A stretch of DNA of 64,000 nucleotides, taken from contig NZ_FVZB01000005.1 in assembly GCF_900166655.1 (NCBI RefSeq), positions 377,001 to 441,000 on the forward strand. The letters are read 5' to 3'. Shown here piece after piece: positions 26,240 through 35,409 of this stretch. The stretch's first letter is position 1; each line of letters begins with the position of its first letter. A model generated the notes under the pieces. The model did no database searches and was not told where the DNA came from. It saw only the letters and a list, made by a program, of their open reading frames with translations. Source of the stretch: Halobacillus hunanensis. GTDB lineage: Bacteria; Bacillota; Bacilli; Bacillales; Halobacillaceae. The position numbers were made by a program, and so were the translations under genes.

Positions 26240-28443
26240 TGGACATCTCGCTGGGAAAGCAGAGTCTGATCTATCAAATTGTTATCTATATATGTGGTTT
26301 TTTACTATTTTGTGAGTGGTTAAGGCCATTAGAGATGATTTCAGAGACGCAAAATGTCAAAGTGTTCTTCATCTATGCGGGTTTTTGTTTTTTTATTTCG
26401 TTTTTGCAGATAAACTGGATGATCTCGGTTCCTTTAAAACTGCTTGGACTAATGTTTATTATCGATGGCTTGTATGTAGCTGAGCAAATTTTCAGCGGTC
26501 AATGGTTTGCCGTCGTTTATAATCAGGTGATGTACAACATTCAAGTGATTCAAGGTCAACAATGGTGGGAAATGACCCCGTTGTTTAGAAGTCTATTATT
26601 TTTAATTTTATTATGGCTCATGAGTTATTTGCTATACTACTGGTTTATCATCGCGAAACGGATGCTGTTTTTTGTAACATTAACCTTTGTGTATGTCACC
26701 ATTGTCGATACCTTTACGATTTATGACGGTCAGTGGGCCATCATTCGTACATTTATATTAGGGATGATTTCATTAGGGCTATCTCATTTCTTTAAGGAAA
26801 TGGACAGAGAAAAGGTTTCCTTACGAGGGGTAAAGAAAGCTCATTTATGGGTTGCTCCGTTAATAGGGGTGATTATTTTCTCTACTTTAGCCGGATATGC
26901 AGCTCCGAAGCTGGAGCCTCAATGGCCAGACCCCGTTCCATATTTAACTAGTGGTGATCGTGGAGCAGGGAGCGGGCCAGGAGGCAGGATTCAGAAGGTG
27001 GGTTATGGTGAAAACGACTCAAGATTAGGCGGATCCTTTGTTCAGGATGACACAGTAGTGTTTCAGGCTTTAGCTGCCAATAAGCAATACTGGCGAATTG
27101 AATCAAAAGATACTTATACCGGAAAAGGCTGGGAGGATACACTAGATAAGCCGGTTAAGAATGTTTCACCTGATAATATTGAGTTTCAAACGTACACGGA
27201 TCAAGTTGAAACAGAAGAACAGGTGGCGTTGTTGAACTTCACGGACGATGCCGAGTTTAATAAATTGGTTTATCCATATGGAATACAGGAGCTAGAGCGT
27301 TTTCCAGACCCGTTTACTATTGCTTTACACGAGAATACAGGAGAGATGGACACCTTGCTGGAGGGGAACCCTGACCAAGTTCAGCGGTATATAACCCAAT
27401 ATGATGCTCCTTCTTTTGAATACAATCAGTTAAGGGAGGCAGACGGCGAAGATCCTGAAGAAATAAAGGAGCGTTATTTGCAATTACCTGATTCCCTGCC
27501 AGATCGTGTTCGAGAACTGGCAAGTGAGATTGTCAGTGAAGAAGATAATAGATATGATCGGGCAAAAGCTGTTGAATCATATTTCTCCGCTAATGGCTTT
27601 AAATATTCAACGACAAATGTCCCGGTACCTAAAGAAAATCAGGATTATGTTGATCAATTTCTGTTTGAGTCGAAAATCGGTTATTGTGACAATTTCTCTA
27701 CATCTATGGTTGTTTTACTTCGAGCAGAAGGTATTCCCGCTCGCTGGGTTAAAGGGTTTACTGGCGGTGAACGCCAAAACGAAACAGCAACAATTAAAGG
27801 TCAAACGCTAAACATTTACGAGGTAACCAGTGGAAATGCTCATTCATGGGTAGAAGTTTATTTTCCAGAAATCGGCTGGGTTCCATTTGAACCGACCCAG
27901 GGGTTCACGAACAATACAGACTTTCACATGGACGTTGAAGAAACAGATAATGAGGAAGTGACTCCTGCAAGTGCTGATGAACCAGAACAGGACGAAACGT
28001 TGGGCAGGCCAGAACAAATGCGGGAGCAACAAACTGAGGCAAGTGCCGGTCAATCAGATGTCAACATCAACCAGAAGTCGATCACATTATGGATTAGTTT
28101 GGCAGCGGCCCTGCTCCTTGCAGCCATCCTCTATATCACCCGGTTCAGGTGGATGTCAGCCATTTTAATTCGAAGGTTTAAAAAAATGGACCGTGAAGAT
28201 ACGTATGATCGTGCTTTTCACTACCTATTGAGAGTGCTGGCTCATAAGAAAGGGATTAAGCGTTATCCTAACCAGACGCTCCGGGACTACGCACGGCAGG
28301 TCGATGCTCATTTTCAATCGAACGATATGCGTAAGTTAACCAATCATTACGAGCGTGCCTTATATCGAAATGAAAATGGAATTGAGCATTGGCGCAAGGT
28401 CACAGAATTATGGGAAAATTTAATTAAAAGAGCATTGTCTTGA
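26239..28443 (+). CDS. transglutaminase-like (TgpA type) membrane protein
   Basis: A 734-residue protein. About five membrane segments lie in residues 1-225. An extracytoplasmic transglutaminase-like domain follows, with the Cys in KIGYCDNFSTSM (about residue 483), the His in NAHSWVEV (about 535) and GWVPFEPTQGF, where the third position of the triad is probably Glu. One more membrane segment (ITLWISLAAALLLAAILYIT) and a DUF4129-like cytoplasmic tail end the protein. It overlaps the DUF58 gene by one base. Possibly a cell-envelope cross-linking enzyme or protease. Confidence 0.88.
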   Translation: MDISLGKQSLIYQIVIYICGFLLFCEWLRPLEMISETQNVKVFFIYAGFCFFISFLQINWMISVPLKLLGLMFIIDGLYVAEQIFSGQWFAVVYNQVMYNIQVIQGQQWWEMTPLFRSLLFLILLWLMSYLLYYWFIIAKRMLFFVTLTFVYVTIVDTFTIYDGQWAIIRTFILGMISLGLSHFFKEMDREKVSLRGVKKAHLWVAPLIGVIIFSTLAGYAAPKLEPQWPDPVPYLTSGDRGAGSGPGGRIQKVGYGENDSRLGGSFVQDDTVVFQALAANKQYWRIESKDTYTGKGWEDTLDKPVKNVSPDNIEFQTYTDQVETEEQVALLNFTDDAEFNKLVYPYGIQELERFPDPFTIALHENTGEMDTLLEGNPDQVQRYITQYDAPSFEYNQLREADGEDPEEIKERYLQLPDSLPDRVRELASEIVSEEDNRYDRAKAVESYFSANGFKYSTTNVPVPKENQDYVDQFLFESKIGYCDNFSTSMVVLLRAEGIPARWVKGFTGGERQNETATIKGQTLNIYEVTSGNAHSWVEVYFPEIGWVPFEPTQGFTNNTDFHMDVEETDNEEVTPASADEPEQDETLGRPEQMREQQTEASAGQSDVNINQKSITLWISLAAALLLAAILYITRFRWMSAILIRRFKKMDREDTYDRAFHYLLRVLAHKKGIKRYPNQTLRDYARQVDAHFQSNDMRKLTNHYERALYRNENGIEHWRKVTELWENLIKRALS

Positions 28444-28468
28444 TTCCGTATCATGCTGTTGATAGAAT
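28440..28468 (+). promoter_or_regulatory. guaA: sigma-A-type promoter of guaA
   Basis: TTGATT (28440-28445), 17-nt spacer, TAGAAT (28463-28468). It begins at the stop codon of the preceding gene and drives the riboswitch leader. Confidence 0.65.
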
Positions 28469-28490
28469 GAATGAAAATCAATGGTATGAC

Positions 28491-28560
28491 CCTTCATATA
28501 TCCTTGGAAATTGGTCCGAGAGTCTCTACCGGAACGCCGTAAACGTTCTGACTATGAAGG
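28491..28560 (+). promoter_or_regulatory. guaA: guanine-type purine riboswitch aptamer of guaA
   Basis: P1 is CCTTCATA/TATGAAGG. The conserved core reads ATATCC, then TCTCTACCGGAACGCCGTAA, then CTGACTATGAAGG. The C in GACTAT predicts guanine or hypoxanthine rather than adenine (GATTAT in adenine switches). It lies about 170 bases before guaA. Confidence 0.92.
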
Positions 28561-28586
28561 CAGGAATCGTGTGAGACGTTTTTGAC

Positions 28587-28637
28587 ATGGATTTCTGCCT
28601 TCACCGGATCAGTTCGGAGGCAGAAGTCCATTTTTTT
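28587..28637 (+). terminator. guaA: riboswitch-controlled terminator of guaA
   Basis: ATGGATTTCTGCCT (28587-28600) pairs with AGGCAGAAGTCCAT (28618-28631) and is followed by a run of T. CTGCCTTCA (28595-28603) can instead pair with TGAAGGCAG (28555-28563), the 3' strand of P1, forming an antiterminator when no ligand is bound. Confidence 0.88.
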
Positions 28638-28730
28638 ATATGGATCGTGTGATAGATGATGATTCACAAACTAAAGCTGGCAAGGCTCGTCTGAATTAGG
28701 GAGCCTAGCCAAGTAAGGAGCTGAATGTGT

Positions 28731-30269
28731 ATGGAACAAGTAAAAGGCATGATCCTTGTACTGGATTTTGGCAGTCAATATAATCAATTGATCACTCGTC
28801 GCATTCGTGAATTTGGAGTGTATAGTGAACTGCATTCTCACAAACTGACAGCTGCAGAGATAAAAGACATGAACCCTAGTGGGATCATTCTCTCAGGCGG
28901 CCCAAATAGTGTGTATGGAGAAGATAGCTTTCGCTGTGATGAGGAGTTATTTGAATTAGGTATCCCTGTATTGGGAATTTGTTATGGTATGCAGCTAATG
29001 ACCCATCATTTCGGAGGGAAGGTCGAACGAGCTAAGGAGCGGGAATATGGTAAGGCGGATATCTCCATCCATGAAGACCCTCTATTGTTTCGCAAAACTC
29101 CAAAGCAACAAACGGTGTGGATGAGTCATAGTGATAAAGTGATCGCTCCGCCAGAAGAGTTCAGAATTGATGCTACAAGTTCCTCTTGTCCTGTCGCGGC
29201 TATGAGTAATGTGGATACGAATATGTATGGCGTGCAGTTCCACCCTGAAGTACGTCATTCAGAGTATGGCAACGACCTTTTGCGCAGCTTCGTCTTCGAA
29301 GCTTGTGAGGCGACTGATGATTGGACGATGGAACACGTGGTAGATATGGAAGTGGAAAAAATCCGTGCTAAAGTAGGGGATCGCAAAGTACTATGTGCGT
29401 TAAGCGGGGGTGTCGATTCCTCTGTTGTAGCAGCCTTGATCCATAAAGCGATTGGGGACCAGCTGACTTGCATTTTTGTCGATCATGGTCTTCTCCGTAA
29501 GCATGAAGCAGACGATGTCATGCGTACATTGGGTGACGGATTCCAAATGAACATCATAAAGGTGGGTGCTAAAGATCGTTTCCTCGGGAAGCTTGCTGGC
29601 GTATCCGATCCTGAGAAGAAACGTAAAATCATTGGGAATGAATTTATTCGAGTATTTGATGATGAAGCAGACAACCTCAAAGATATTGACTTTCTTGCTC
29701 AAGGAACTCTGTACACAGATATTATTGAAAGTGGAACAGAGACGGCCCAAACGATCAAGTCCCACCACAATGTGGGCGGCTTGCCTGAGGATATGCAGTT
29801 TGAGTTGATCGAACCCTTGAATACTCTTTTCAAAGATGAAGTTCGCGCTCTGGGTACAGAGCTCGGAGTACCTGAGCATATCGTATGGAGACAGCCGTTC
29901 CCAGGACCAGGACTTGCCATTCGAATTCTTGGTGAGGTGTCCGAAGCTAAGCTGGAGATTGTTCGTGAATCAGATGCTATTTTGCGGGAAGAAGTGAAAA
30001 ACGCAGGTTTGGATCGTGATATTTGGCAATACTTTACGGTGCTTCCAAACATCAAGTCTGTCGGAGTTATGGGGGATGAACGCACTTATGATCATACGGT
30101 CGGGATCCGTGCTGTTACATCGGTTGATGGAATGACATCAGACTGGGCCCGTATTCCTTGGGATGTACTTGAGAAAATCTCTACTCGAATCGTAAATGAA
30201 GTGGACCACATCAACCGCGTTGTCTACGATGTGACTAGTAAGCCGCCATCCACAATTGAGTGGGAATAA
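28731..30269 (+). CDS. guaA: GMP synthase (glutamine-hydrolysing)
   Basis: A 512-residue enzyme that aminates XMP to GMP. The N-terminal class I amidotransferase has C84 in GICYGMQ and a His/Glu pair in VQFHPEV. The ATP-pyrophosphatase domain has the loop LSGGVDSSV. The C-terminal dimerisation domain ends [12 protein letters not shown] 28731 lies ten bases after AAGGAG; ATG 28725, two codons earlier, is only four bases away. Controlled by the guanine riboswitch upstream. Confidence 0.97.
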   Translation: MEQVKGMILVLDFGSQYNQLITRRIREFGVYSELHSHKLTAAEIKDMNPSGIILSGGPNSVYGEDSFRCDEELFELGIPVLGICYGMQLMTHHFGGKVERAKEREYGKADISIHEDPLLFRKTPKQQTVWMSHSDKVIAPPEEFRIDATSSSCPVAAMSNVDTNMYGVQFHPEVRHSEYGNDLLRSFVFEACEATDDWTMEHVVDMEVEKIRAKVGDRKVLCALSGGVDSSVVAALIHKAIGDQLTCIFVDHGLLRKHEADDVMRTLGDGFQMNIIKVGAKDRFLGKLAGVSDPEKKRKIIGNEFIRVFDDEADNLKDIDFLAQGTLYTDIIESGTETAQTIKSHHNVGGLPEDMQFELIEPLNTLFKDEVRALGTELGVPEHIVWRQPFPGPGLAIRILGEVSEAKLEIVRESDAILREEVKNAGLDRDIWQYFTVLPNIKSVGVMGDERTYDHTVGIRAVTSVDGMTSDWARIPWDVLEKISTRIVNEVDHINRVVYDVTSKPPSTIEWE

Positions 30270-30342
30270 ACGAACTATTATTTATTTTATTCCTTAAATG
30301 TTCGTGTTTTGTGTTGACGAATGATGCCGAAACTTGTAAGAT
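30265..30342 (+). promoter_or_regulatory. pbuG: PurBox pair and promoter of pbuG
   Basis: Two inverted PurBoxes: AATAAACGAACTAT (30265-30278) and AATGTTCGTGTTTT (30297-30310). A promoter follows, TTGACG (30314-30319), 17-nt spacer, TAAGAT. CGAAC and GTTCG are 29 bases apart, close to the 30 at purE. The arrangement fits PurR repression as in B. subtilis. Confidence 0.75.
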
Positions 30343-30365
30343 TGAAATATAATAACTAAATATCT

Positions 30366-30438
30366 TTGTCGTATAATTTTGGGGATATGGCCCATAAGTT
30401 TCTACCAGACCACCGTAAATGGATCTGACTACGTTTAA
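30366..30438 (+). promoter_or_regulatory. pbuG: guanine-type purine riboswitch aptamer of pbuG
   Basis: The conserved blocks are CGTATAATTTTGGGGATATG, then TTTCTACCAGACCACCGTAA, then CTGACTACG. GACTA indicates guanine specificity. P1 (CGTA/TACG) is weaker than in the other two. Confidence 0.88.
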
Positions 30439-30492
30439 GAATGTAACCACACGATTCACTATGTGCCGGTTATTTTCCTAGTAGATTCGTAG

Positions 30493-30526
30493 AACACTCT
30501 TGGCCGATGCCAGGGGTGTTTTTTAT
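30493..30526 (+). terminator. pbuG: riboswitch-controlled terminator of pbuG
   Basis: AACACTCTTGGC and GCCAGGGGTGTT form a 12-bp stem with two wobbles and a CGAT loop, followed by TTTTTTATT. It lies some 190 bases before the start codon. Confidence 0.85.
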
Positions 30527-30612
30527 TATGGTTGTGTGTATCAACGGCGGATTAGAGCAACAATCTATGCGAAAACAGCCTTTATTTTACTTCTTGGCCT
30601 GGGAAGGATTTG

Positions 30613-30634
30613 CCTCCTGAAGGGCTTCAGGAGA
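30613..30634 (+). other. pbuG: hairpin in the pbuG leader
   Basis: CTCCTGAAG (30614-30622) and CTTCAGGAG (30625-30633) form a perfect 9-bp stem with a two-base gap. There is no T run. It lies between the terminator and the coding start. Confidence 0.5.
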
Positions 30635-30714
30635 GGGAATTCCTGAAAAAGGCGTTTAGTTATATAAACAACTAAGAAAAACAATCATGAGTGAACCAGG
30701 GGAGGAACATAAAC

Positions 30715-32049
30715 ATGAAGAAATTTTTTAAATTTGAGGAGCATGGAACAAACTATCGGACTGAATTTTTAGCAGGGATGACGACGTTCCTGGCTATGGC
30801 GTATATTTTATTCGTTAACCCATCGACGCTGGCACTCGTTGGGGTGGAAGACCTTCCGGAAGGCGTTACCCGCATTGACCAGGGGGCTGTCTTCACGGCA
30901 ACGGCGATCGCCGCGGCTGTTGGAACATTGATTATGGGTGTGCTGGCTAAGTATCCGATCGCTTTAGCACCGGGAATGGGCTTGAACGCTTTTTTTGCCT
31001 ACACGGTTATTCTCACATATGGAATATCATGGGAAACAGCTCTCGCAGGGGTACTGGCATCTGGACTTATTTTTATCGTATTAACGTTAACAGGACTCCG
31101 CGAAAGCATCATTAATGCCATCCCTGGTAATCTGAAGCTGGCCGTTGGTGCAGGGATAGGATTATATATTGCATTTATCGGATTTCAAAACTCTGGTATC
31201 GTTCAAAATAGTGACGCCACATTAGTTGCACTTGGTGACTTAACAGAACCGACAACCCTTTTAGCGATATTCGGAATTATTACGTCTGTTATCTTCTTAT
31301 CACTTGGAATAAAAGGCGGTATTTTCTACGGCATGATTTTGACAGCTATAGCAGGTATGGTCACTGGTTTAATCGCACCCCCTACAGCGATTAATGATGT
31401 GGTTGGGCCCGTACCAAGCGTAGCCCCTACCTTTGGTGCTGCACTCACACACTTTGGAGATATTTTCACACTGGAAATGTTAGTGGTTATTCTGACCTTC
31501 CTGTTTGTTGATTTCTTCGACACAGCGGGAACACTTGTAGCTGTAGCCAATCAAGCCGGATATATGAAAGATAACAAGCTTCCAAGAGCTGGACGAGCTT
31601 TATTCGCAGACTCTGCAGCAACGGTAGTTGGATCGGTAGTTGGCACATCGACAACGACTTCTTATATTGAATCAACAGCTGGAGTTGGAGCAGGTGGAAG
31701 AACAGGTTTCACATCTGTTGTAACAGCAGGATTCTTTCTTCTAGCCCTGTTTTTTTCACCGCTATTATCCGTCATTACACAAGAAGTTACAGCGCCGGCA
31801 CTGATTATCGTTGGCGTGCTCATGGCCTCGACTTTGAAGGACATTGATTGGGACCAATTTGAAATTGCAGTTCCAGCTTTCTTCACCATCACCGCGATGC
31901 CGCTTACGTACAGCATAGCCACGGGAATCGCTATCGGCTTTATCTTTTATCCAATAACGATGTGGTTAAAAGGACGAGGAAAAGAAATTCATCCGATCAT
32001 GTATCTCCTTTTCGTGATCTTCATCTTGTATTTTATTTTCTTAGCTTAA
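30715..32049 (+). CDS. pbuG: guanine/hypoxanthine permease (NCS2/AzgA family)
   Basis: A 444-residue transporter starting MKKFFKFEEHGTNYRTEF, with about 12-14 membrane segments and the family motifs FLAMAYILFVNPS, APGMGLNAFFAYTV, LFVDFFDTAGTL and GTSTTTSYIESTAGVGAGGR. It imports guanine and hypoxanthine. I chose ATG 30715, after GGGGAGG; the upstream GTG at 30691 places that site inside the gene. Controlled by PurR and a guanine riboswitch. Confidence 0.93.
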   Translation: MKKFFKFEEHGTNYRTEFLAGMTTFLAMAYILFVNPSTLALVGVEDLPEGVTRIDQGAVFTATAIAAAVGTLIMGVLAKYPIALAPGMGLNAFFAYTVILTYGISWETALAGVLASGLIFIVLTLTGLRESIINAIPGNLKLAVGAGIGLYIAFIGFQNSGIVQNSDATLVALGDLTEPTTLLAIFGIITSVIFLSLGIKGGIFYGMILTAIAGMVTGLIAPPTAINDVVGPVPSVAPTFGAALTHFGDIFTLEMLVVILTFLFVDFFDTAGTLVAVANQAGYMKDNKLPRAGRALFADSAATVVGSVVGTSTTTSYIESTAGVGAGGRTGFTSVVTAGFFLLALFFSPLLSVITQEVTAPALIIVGVLMASTLKDIDWDQFEIAVPAFFTITAMPLTYSIATGIAIGFIFYPITMWLKGRGKEIHPIMYLLFVIFILYFIFLA

Positions 32050-32154
32050 ACGCTATTGTAAGCAGAGCAGCAACCAACGGAAATGGAACGCTTGCTTTAT
32101 TGCACTATACTTTTACGAATTGCACAGAATTAGGTGTGATTGCATATTTAACGT

Positions 32155-32580
32155 TTACTCATCTTCGAGATGACGGATCCGAATCGGCTTTTGTTTTGTT
32201 GAATCAGAAATAAAGCGATGCAATTGGATAATGAGTAATCCGTGTTTATAGGTAGCATCGATTTTATCGCTTCGTACGGGAAAAGGAAGGTCAATGCTTC
32301 GCTCAAATGTGCCTGTTGCAATTTCCGACTTGAGCTGATGGCCGCCGCGATGATTAATTTCGATTCGTCCTGTTAATGTAAGTGTGGCGTGATCAACGAC
32401 AACATCGACATTTCGCGGATGACTCATGCCAGGAACATTCACCATACAGAGTAATTCATTATCATATTGATAGAGATTGATTTGAGGAATAGAAGGCTTC
32501 ATAAATCCTTCGAATTCGCTAAAAAAGTCCTGACCGAAAAAGTGATCTAAATTTTTCTTCCAATCATTAAATTGGTTCAT
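32155..32580 (-). CDS. Hsp20/alpha-crystallin family protein
   Basis: A 141-residue protein starting MNQFNDWKKNLDHFFG. The alpha-crystallin domain covers residues ~35-125 (NELLCMVNVPGM, TLTLTGRIEI, FERSIDLPFPV, ATYKHGLLIIQL). The typical IxI tail motif is only approximate (PIRIRHL). A holdase chaperone or a spore-coat relative such as CotP. The ATG at 32580 follows GGAGGGAG; the ORF extension to 32595 contains that site. It is inserted on the minus strand between pbuG and yebE. Confidence 0.8.
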   Translation of the reverse strand: MNQFNDWKKNLDHFFGQDFFSEFEGFMKPSIPQINLYQYDNELLCMVNVPGMSHPRNVDVVVDHATLTLTGRIEINHRGGHQLKSEIATGTFERSIDLPFPVRSDKIDATYKHGLLIIQLHRFISDSTKQKPIRIRHLEDE

Positions 32581-32756
32581 TCGATCTCCCTCCAATTTTC
32601 GGCAAATGATTTAAAAAAATCTTATTGTGCCATAAACACCAGTTGTTATATAGTGTATGCATGATTGATCTTTTGGGTGCTGTGAAGTAGTTGCAACTGC
32701 TTATGAAAAGGTGCGGCTGTTTATCAGATGGCCCATAATACAGGAGGAATACATGC

Positions 32757-33323
32757 ATGCTGGATAACACCTTGGTGATGATTACCATCATTTTAGTTGT
32801 CAACATTGTTTATGTGTCATTTTTTACGCTTCGAATGATTTTCACCTTGAAGGGCCAGAGGTACTTCGCGGCATTCATCAGTATGTTTGAGATCGTTGTT
32901 TATATTTTTGGATTAGGATTAGTGCTTGATAATCTTAACCAGATCGAAAACGTTATCGCATATGCTGTTGGTTATGGGATGGGTGTTATCGTCGGCATGA
33001 AAATTGAGGAGAAACTGGCCCTTGGTTATACGACGGTCAATGTGATTTCGTCTGAGCCGGAAATTGAGTTTACGAAGATGCTTCGCGATAAAGGGTACGG
33101 TGTGACTAGCTGGTATGCTTATGGCATGGAAGGCGACCGTCTGGCGATGCAAATTTTAACACCGAGGAAATATGAGCTTACATTGTATGAAACGATTAAA
33201 TCGATTGATCCTAAAGCCTTCATCATTGCTTATGAACCGAAACAGATTCATGGTGGGTTCTGGGTGAAGCAAGTGAAGAAGGGAAGGTTGCGTAATGGCC
33301 AAGAAAAACAAGAAGCGCTTTGA
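32757..33323 (+). CDS. yebE: DUF2179 membrane protein (UPF0316, YebE)
   Basis: A 188-residue protein with three N-terminal membrane segments (residues ~5-85) and a C-terminal DUF2179 domain of roughly 80 residues ([31 protein letters not shown]). It is the orthologue of B. subtilis YebE by sequence and by place between pbuG and purE. Function unknown; DUF2179 domains are suspected ligand-binding regulators. The ATG is preceded by AGGAGGAATACATGC. Confidence 0.88.
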   Translation: MLDNTLVMITIILVVNIVYVSFFTLRMIFTLKGQRYFAAFISMFEIVVYIFGLGLVLDNLNQIENVIAYAVGYGMGVIVGMKIEEKLALGYTTVNVISSEPEIEFTKMLRDKGYGVTSWYAYGMEGDRLAMQILTPRKYELTLYETIKSIDPKAFIIAYEPKQIHGGFWVKQVKKGRLRNGQEKQEAL

Positions 33324-33492
33324 AGTTCGAGACAATGAATCGATCGATCAGTGTCTGGAGCGGATAAATAACGAAGGATATACACCTGTACGCCGTGCAG
33401 AAGAGCCAATCTTTCAGGAAGTGGTTCATAATGGGGAAAAAAATCTGGAACCTGTAGGAAGAATCATTGTTTTTCATGCAGTTAAGGATTAA
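33295..33492 (+). CDS. yebG: NETI-motif small protein (YebG)
   Basis: A 65-residue basic protein. [20 protein letters not shown] is the NETI-type motif (NESI here), followed by [15 protein letters not shown]. It overlaps yebE by 29 bases, as in related genomes. Function unknown. Confidence 0.85.
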   Translation: MAKKNKKRFEVRDNESIDQCLERINNEGYTPVRRAEEPIFQEVVHNGEKNLEPVGRIIVFHAVKD

Positions 33493-33569
33493 AACCGAAC
33501 ATTATTCAGGTTTGGATTTTTCAATGTTCGTAATTTGCGTTGACAGATAGAATCGAATATTGCTATGAT
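33491..33569 (+). promoter_or_regulatory. purE: PurBox pair and promoter of the purE operon
   Basis: PurBox 1 is AAAACCGAACATT (33491-33503); PurBox 2, inverted, is AATGTTCGTAATTT (33523-33536). The promoter is TTGACA (33540-33545), 18-nt spacer, TATGAT (33564-33569). The second box touches the -35, as expected for PurR repression. Confidence 0.88.
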
Positions 33570-33591
33570 TGAATCAGAAACTGCATAGAAG

Positions 33592-33663
33592 AACCTCATA
33601 TAAGACGGGGATATGGCCCGTACGTTTCTACCCGGATACCGTAAATTTCCGGACTATGAGGGG
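33592..33663 (+). promoter_or_regulatory. purE: guanine-type purine riboswitch aptamer of the purE operon
   Basis: P1 is CCTCATA/TATGAGG. The core contains GATATGGCCCGTACGTTTCT, then ACCCGGATACCGTAAATTTC and CGGACTATGAG. GACTAT indicates guanine or hypoxanthine. Confidence 0.93.
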
Positions 33664-33694
33664 AGATCAAGCATCTAATTCTGAACACACGTAT

Positions 33695-33738
33695 GCCTGT
33701 TTATCTCTCCTCATTAGAGGGAGATGAGCAGGCTTTTT
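33695..33738 (+). terminator. purE: riboswitch-controlled terminator of the purE operon
   Basis: GCCTGTTTATCTCTC pairs imperfectly with GAGGGAGATGAGCAGGC and is followed by TTTTT. It lies 45 bases before the purE start. Confidence 0.85.
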
Positions 33739-33782
33739 CGTTATCAAAAGGAGTTCGACATCAAGTGAAGAGGTGGGAGAAC

Positions 33783-34274
33783 ATGGCTGAGATAGGGATT
33801 ATCATGGGGAGTATGTCAGATTGGTCGACAATAAAAGCGGCATGTGATGTATTAGATGAGTTAGGTTTGGATTTTGAAACCGAGATCATTTCTGCGCACC
33901 GTACGCCTGAAGATATGTTCACATATGCGGAAGAAGCGAGAGGAAGAGGAATTAAAGTGATTATTGCAGGGGCAGGAGGCGCGGCCCATCTTCCCGGAAT
34001 GGTAGCAGCGAAAACTACGCTGCCGGTCATTGGGGTTCCTGTACAGTCCAAAGCCCTAGATGGTTTGGATTCTCTACTTTCTATTGTGCAAATGCCAGGC
34101 GGCGTTCCTGTTGCGACGGTAGCAATCGGTTCAGCTGGAGCAAAAAATGCGGGGATTTTAGCGGCTGAAATGCTAGGGGCTTTTGATGATAAAATAGCTG
34201 AGCGATTAGCGGCATACCGCGATCAAATGAAAGGTAAAGTTTCTGATATGAGGAGGGAGTTACGTGAACAATAA
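33783..34274 (+). CDS. purE: N5-carboxyaminoimidazole ribonucleotide mutase
   Basis: A 163-residue enzyme that converts N5-CAIR to CAIR. It begins [14 protein letters not shown], with SAHRTPEDM and [11 protein letters not shown] motifs, as in B. subtilis PurE. The start follows AAGAGGTGGGAGAAC; the upstream in-frame extension overlaps the terminator hairpin and is not coding. First gene of the twelve-gene pur operon. Overlaps purK by 11 bases. Confidence 0.96.
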   Translation: MAEIGIIMGSMSDWSTIKAACDVLDELGLDFETEIISAHRTPEDMFTYAEEARGRGIKVIIAGAGGAAHLPGMVAAKTTLPVIGVPVQSKALDGLDSLLSIVQMPGGVPVATVAIGSAGAKNAGILAAEMLGAFDDKIAERLAAYRDQMKGKVSDMRRELREQ

Positions 34275-35391
34275 CATCGTACGACCTGGACAAACGATCG
34301 GGATTCTAGGTGGAGGTCAGCTTGGAAGAATGATGGCAGTTGCTGCCAGGCATATGGGCTACCGGATTGCTGTACTTGACCCGACGGAGGATTGCCCTTG
34401 TGCCCATGTTGCAGATGAGCATATTGTGGCAGCTTATGATGACAGAGAAGCCGCTGAACAGTTACTCGAACTGAGCGATGTGATTACGTACGAGTTTGAA
34501 AATGTAGATCTTAAAGTGGCTCGACTTTTCGAACAAGCAGATAAGCTTCCTCAAGGAGCCTATTCGCTAGAAGTGACCCAAAATCGGGAGAAGGAAAAGC
34601 AAGTTTCTGTCGATGCTGGTCTGCCAGTGGCGAAATATGAGATTGTTCAAACGTTTGACCAATTTAAAGGGGCGATGAGAACGATCGATTTTCCGGCAGT
34701 GATCAAAACGGTTAGCGGCGGTTATGACGGAAAAGGTCAGCTTCCTCTAGGGAGTGAAGAGGATTTTGACGATGTAGAGACATTTATGGAAGAAGGCGGA
34801 ACGTATATCGTTGAACAATGGGTTCCGTTTGAACTGGAAATCTCTCAAGTATTCACAAGAGGTCAAGATGGAGACATCACTTATTTTCCTGTTGCTGAAA
34901 ACATTCATAAAAATCATATCCTGCACGAAACGAGAGTGCCGGCGACTGTTTCTAAAAAGGTGGCTAAAAAAGCACAGGAAGCTGTTAAATCATTAGCTGA
35001 AAAAATGAACATTGTCGGGACGTTTGCGGTGGAAATGTTCGTGAAAGACCATGATGTCTATATAAATGAACTGGCACCAAGACCGCATAATTCTGGCCAC
35101 TATACAATCGAGGCCTGTAATGTCTCCCAATTTGAGCAGCATGTGCGGGCTATTTGCGGGCTGCCGTTATTACCTATTCATTCATTCCCAGCGGCTGTTA
35201 TGGTTAACGTTCTTGGAAAGCATCAGGAAATTTTACACAGTAAACTAGAACGCTATTATGGATTTCATGTGCATGATTACGGTAAAAGCGAGGCAAGGGC
35301 GACCCGGAAGATGGGACATATTACCTTTGTGGGAGAGAATTTAAAAGAAATAGATGAACTAATCAAGAACAATCAAATTCATATGTGGTAA
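34264..35391 (+). CDS. purK: 5-(carboxyamino)imidazole ribonucleotide synthase
   Basis: A 375-residue ATP-grasp enzyme that carboxylates AIR to N5-CAIR. N-terminal [17 protein letters not shown], central [14 protein letters not shown], and [18 protein letters not shown] near residue 275. The start is GTG, four bases after GGAGGGAGT, within the end of purE. Confidence 0.96.
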   Translation: MNNNIVRPGQTIGILGGGQLGRMMAVAARHMGYRIAVLDPTEDCPCAHVADEHIVAAYDDREAAEQLLELSDVITYEFENVDLKVARLFEQADKLPQGAYSLEVTQNREKEKQVSVDAGLPVAKYEIVQTFDQFKGAMRTIDFPAVIKTVSGGYDGKGQLPLGSEEDFDDVETFMEEGGTYIVEQWVPFELEISQVFTRGQDGDITYFPVAENIHKNHILHETRVPATVSKKVAKKAQEAVKSLAEKMNIVGTFAVEMFVKDHDVYINELAPRPHNSGHYTIEACNVSQFEQHVRAICGLPLLPIHSFPAAVMVNVLGKHQEILHSKLERYYGFHVHDYGKSEARATRKMGHITFVGENLKEIDELIKNNQIHMW

Positions 35392-35409
35392 GCGACAAGG
35401 AGGAAGACG

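Noticed and set aside
29400-29879. 159-codon minus-strand ORF inside guaA
   Set aside because: Fully antisense to a conserved GMP synthase region, with no ribosome site or recognisable domain.
33693-33782. N-terminal extension of PurE
   Set aside because: It overlaps the riboswitch terminator. PurE proteins start at [10 protein letters not shown]-like sequence.
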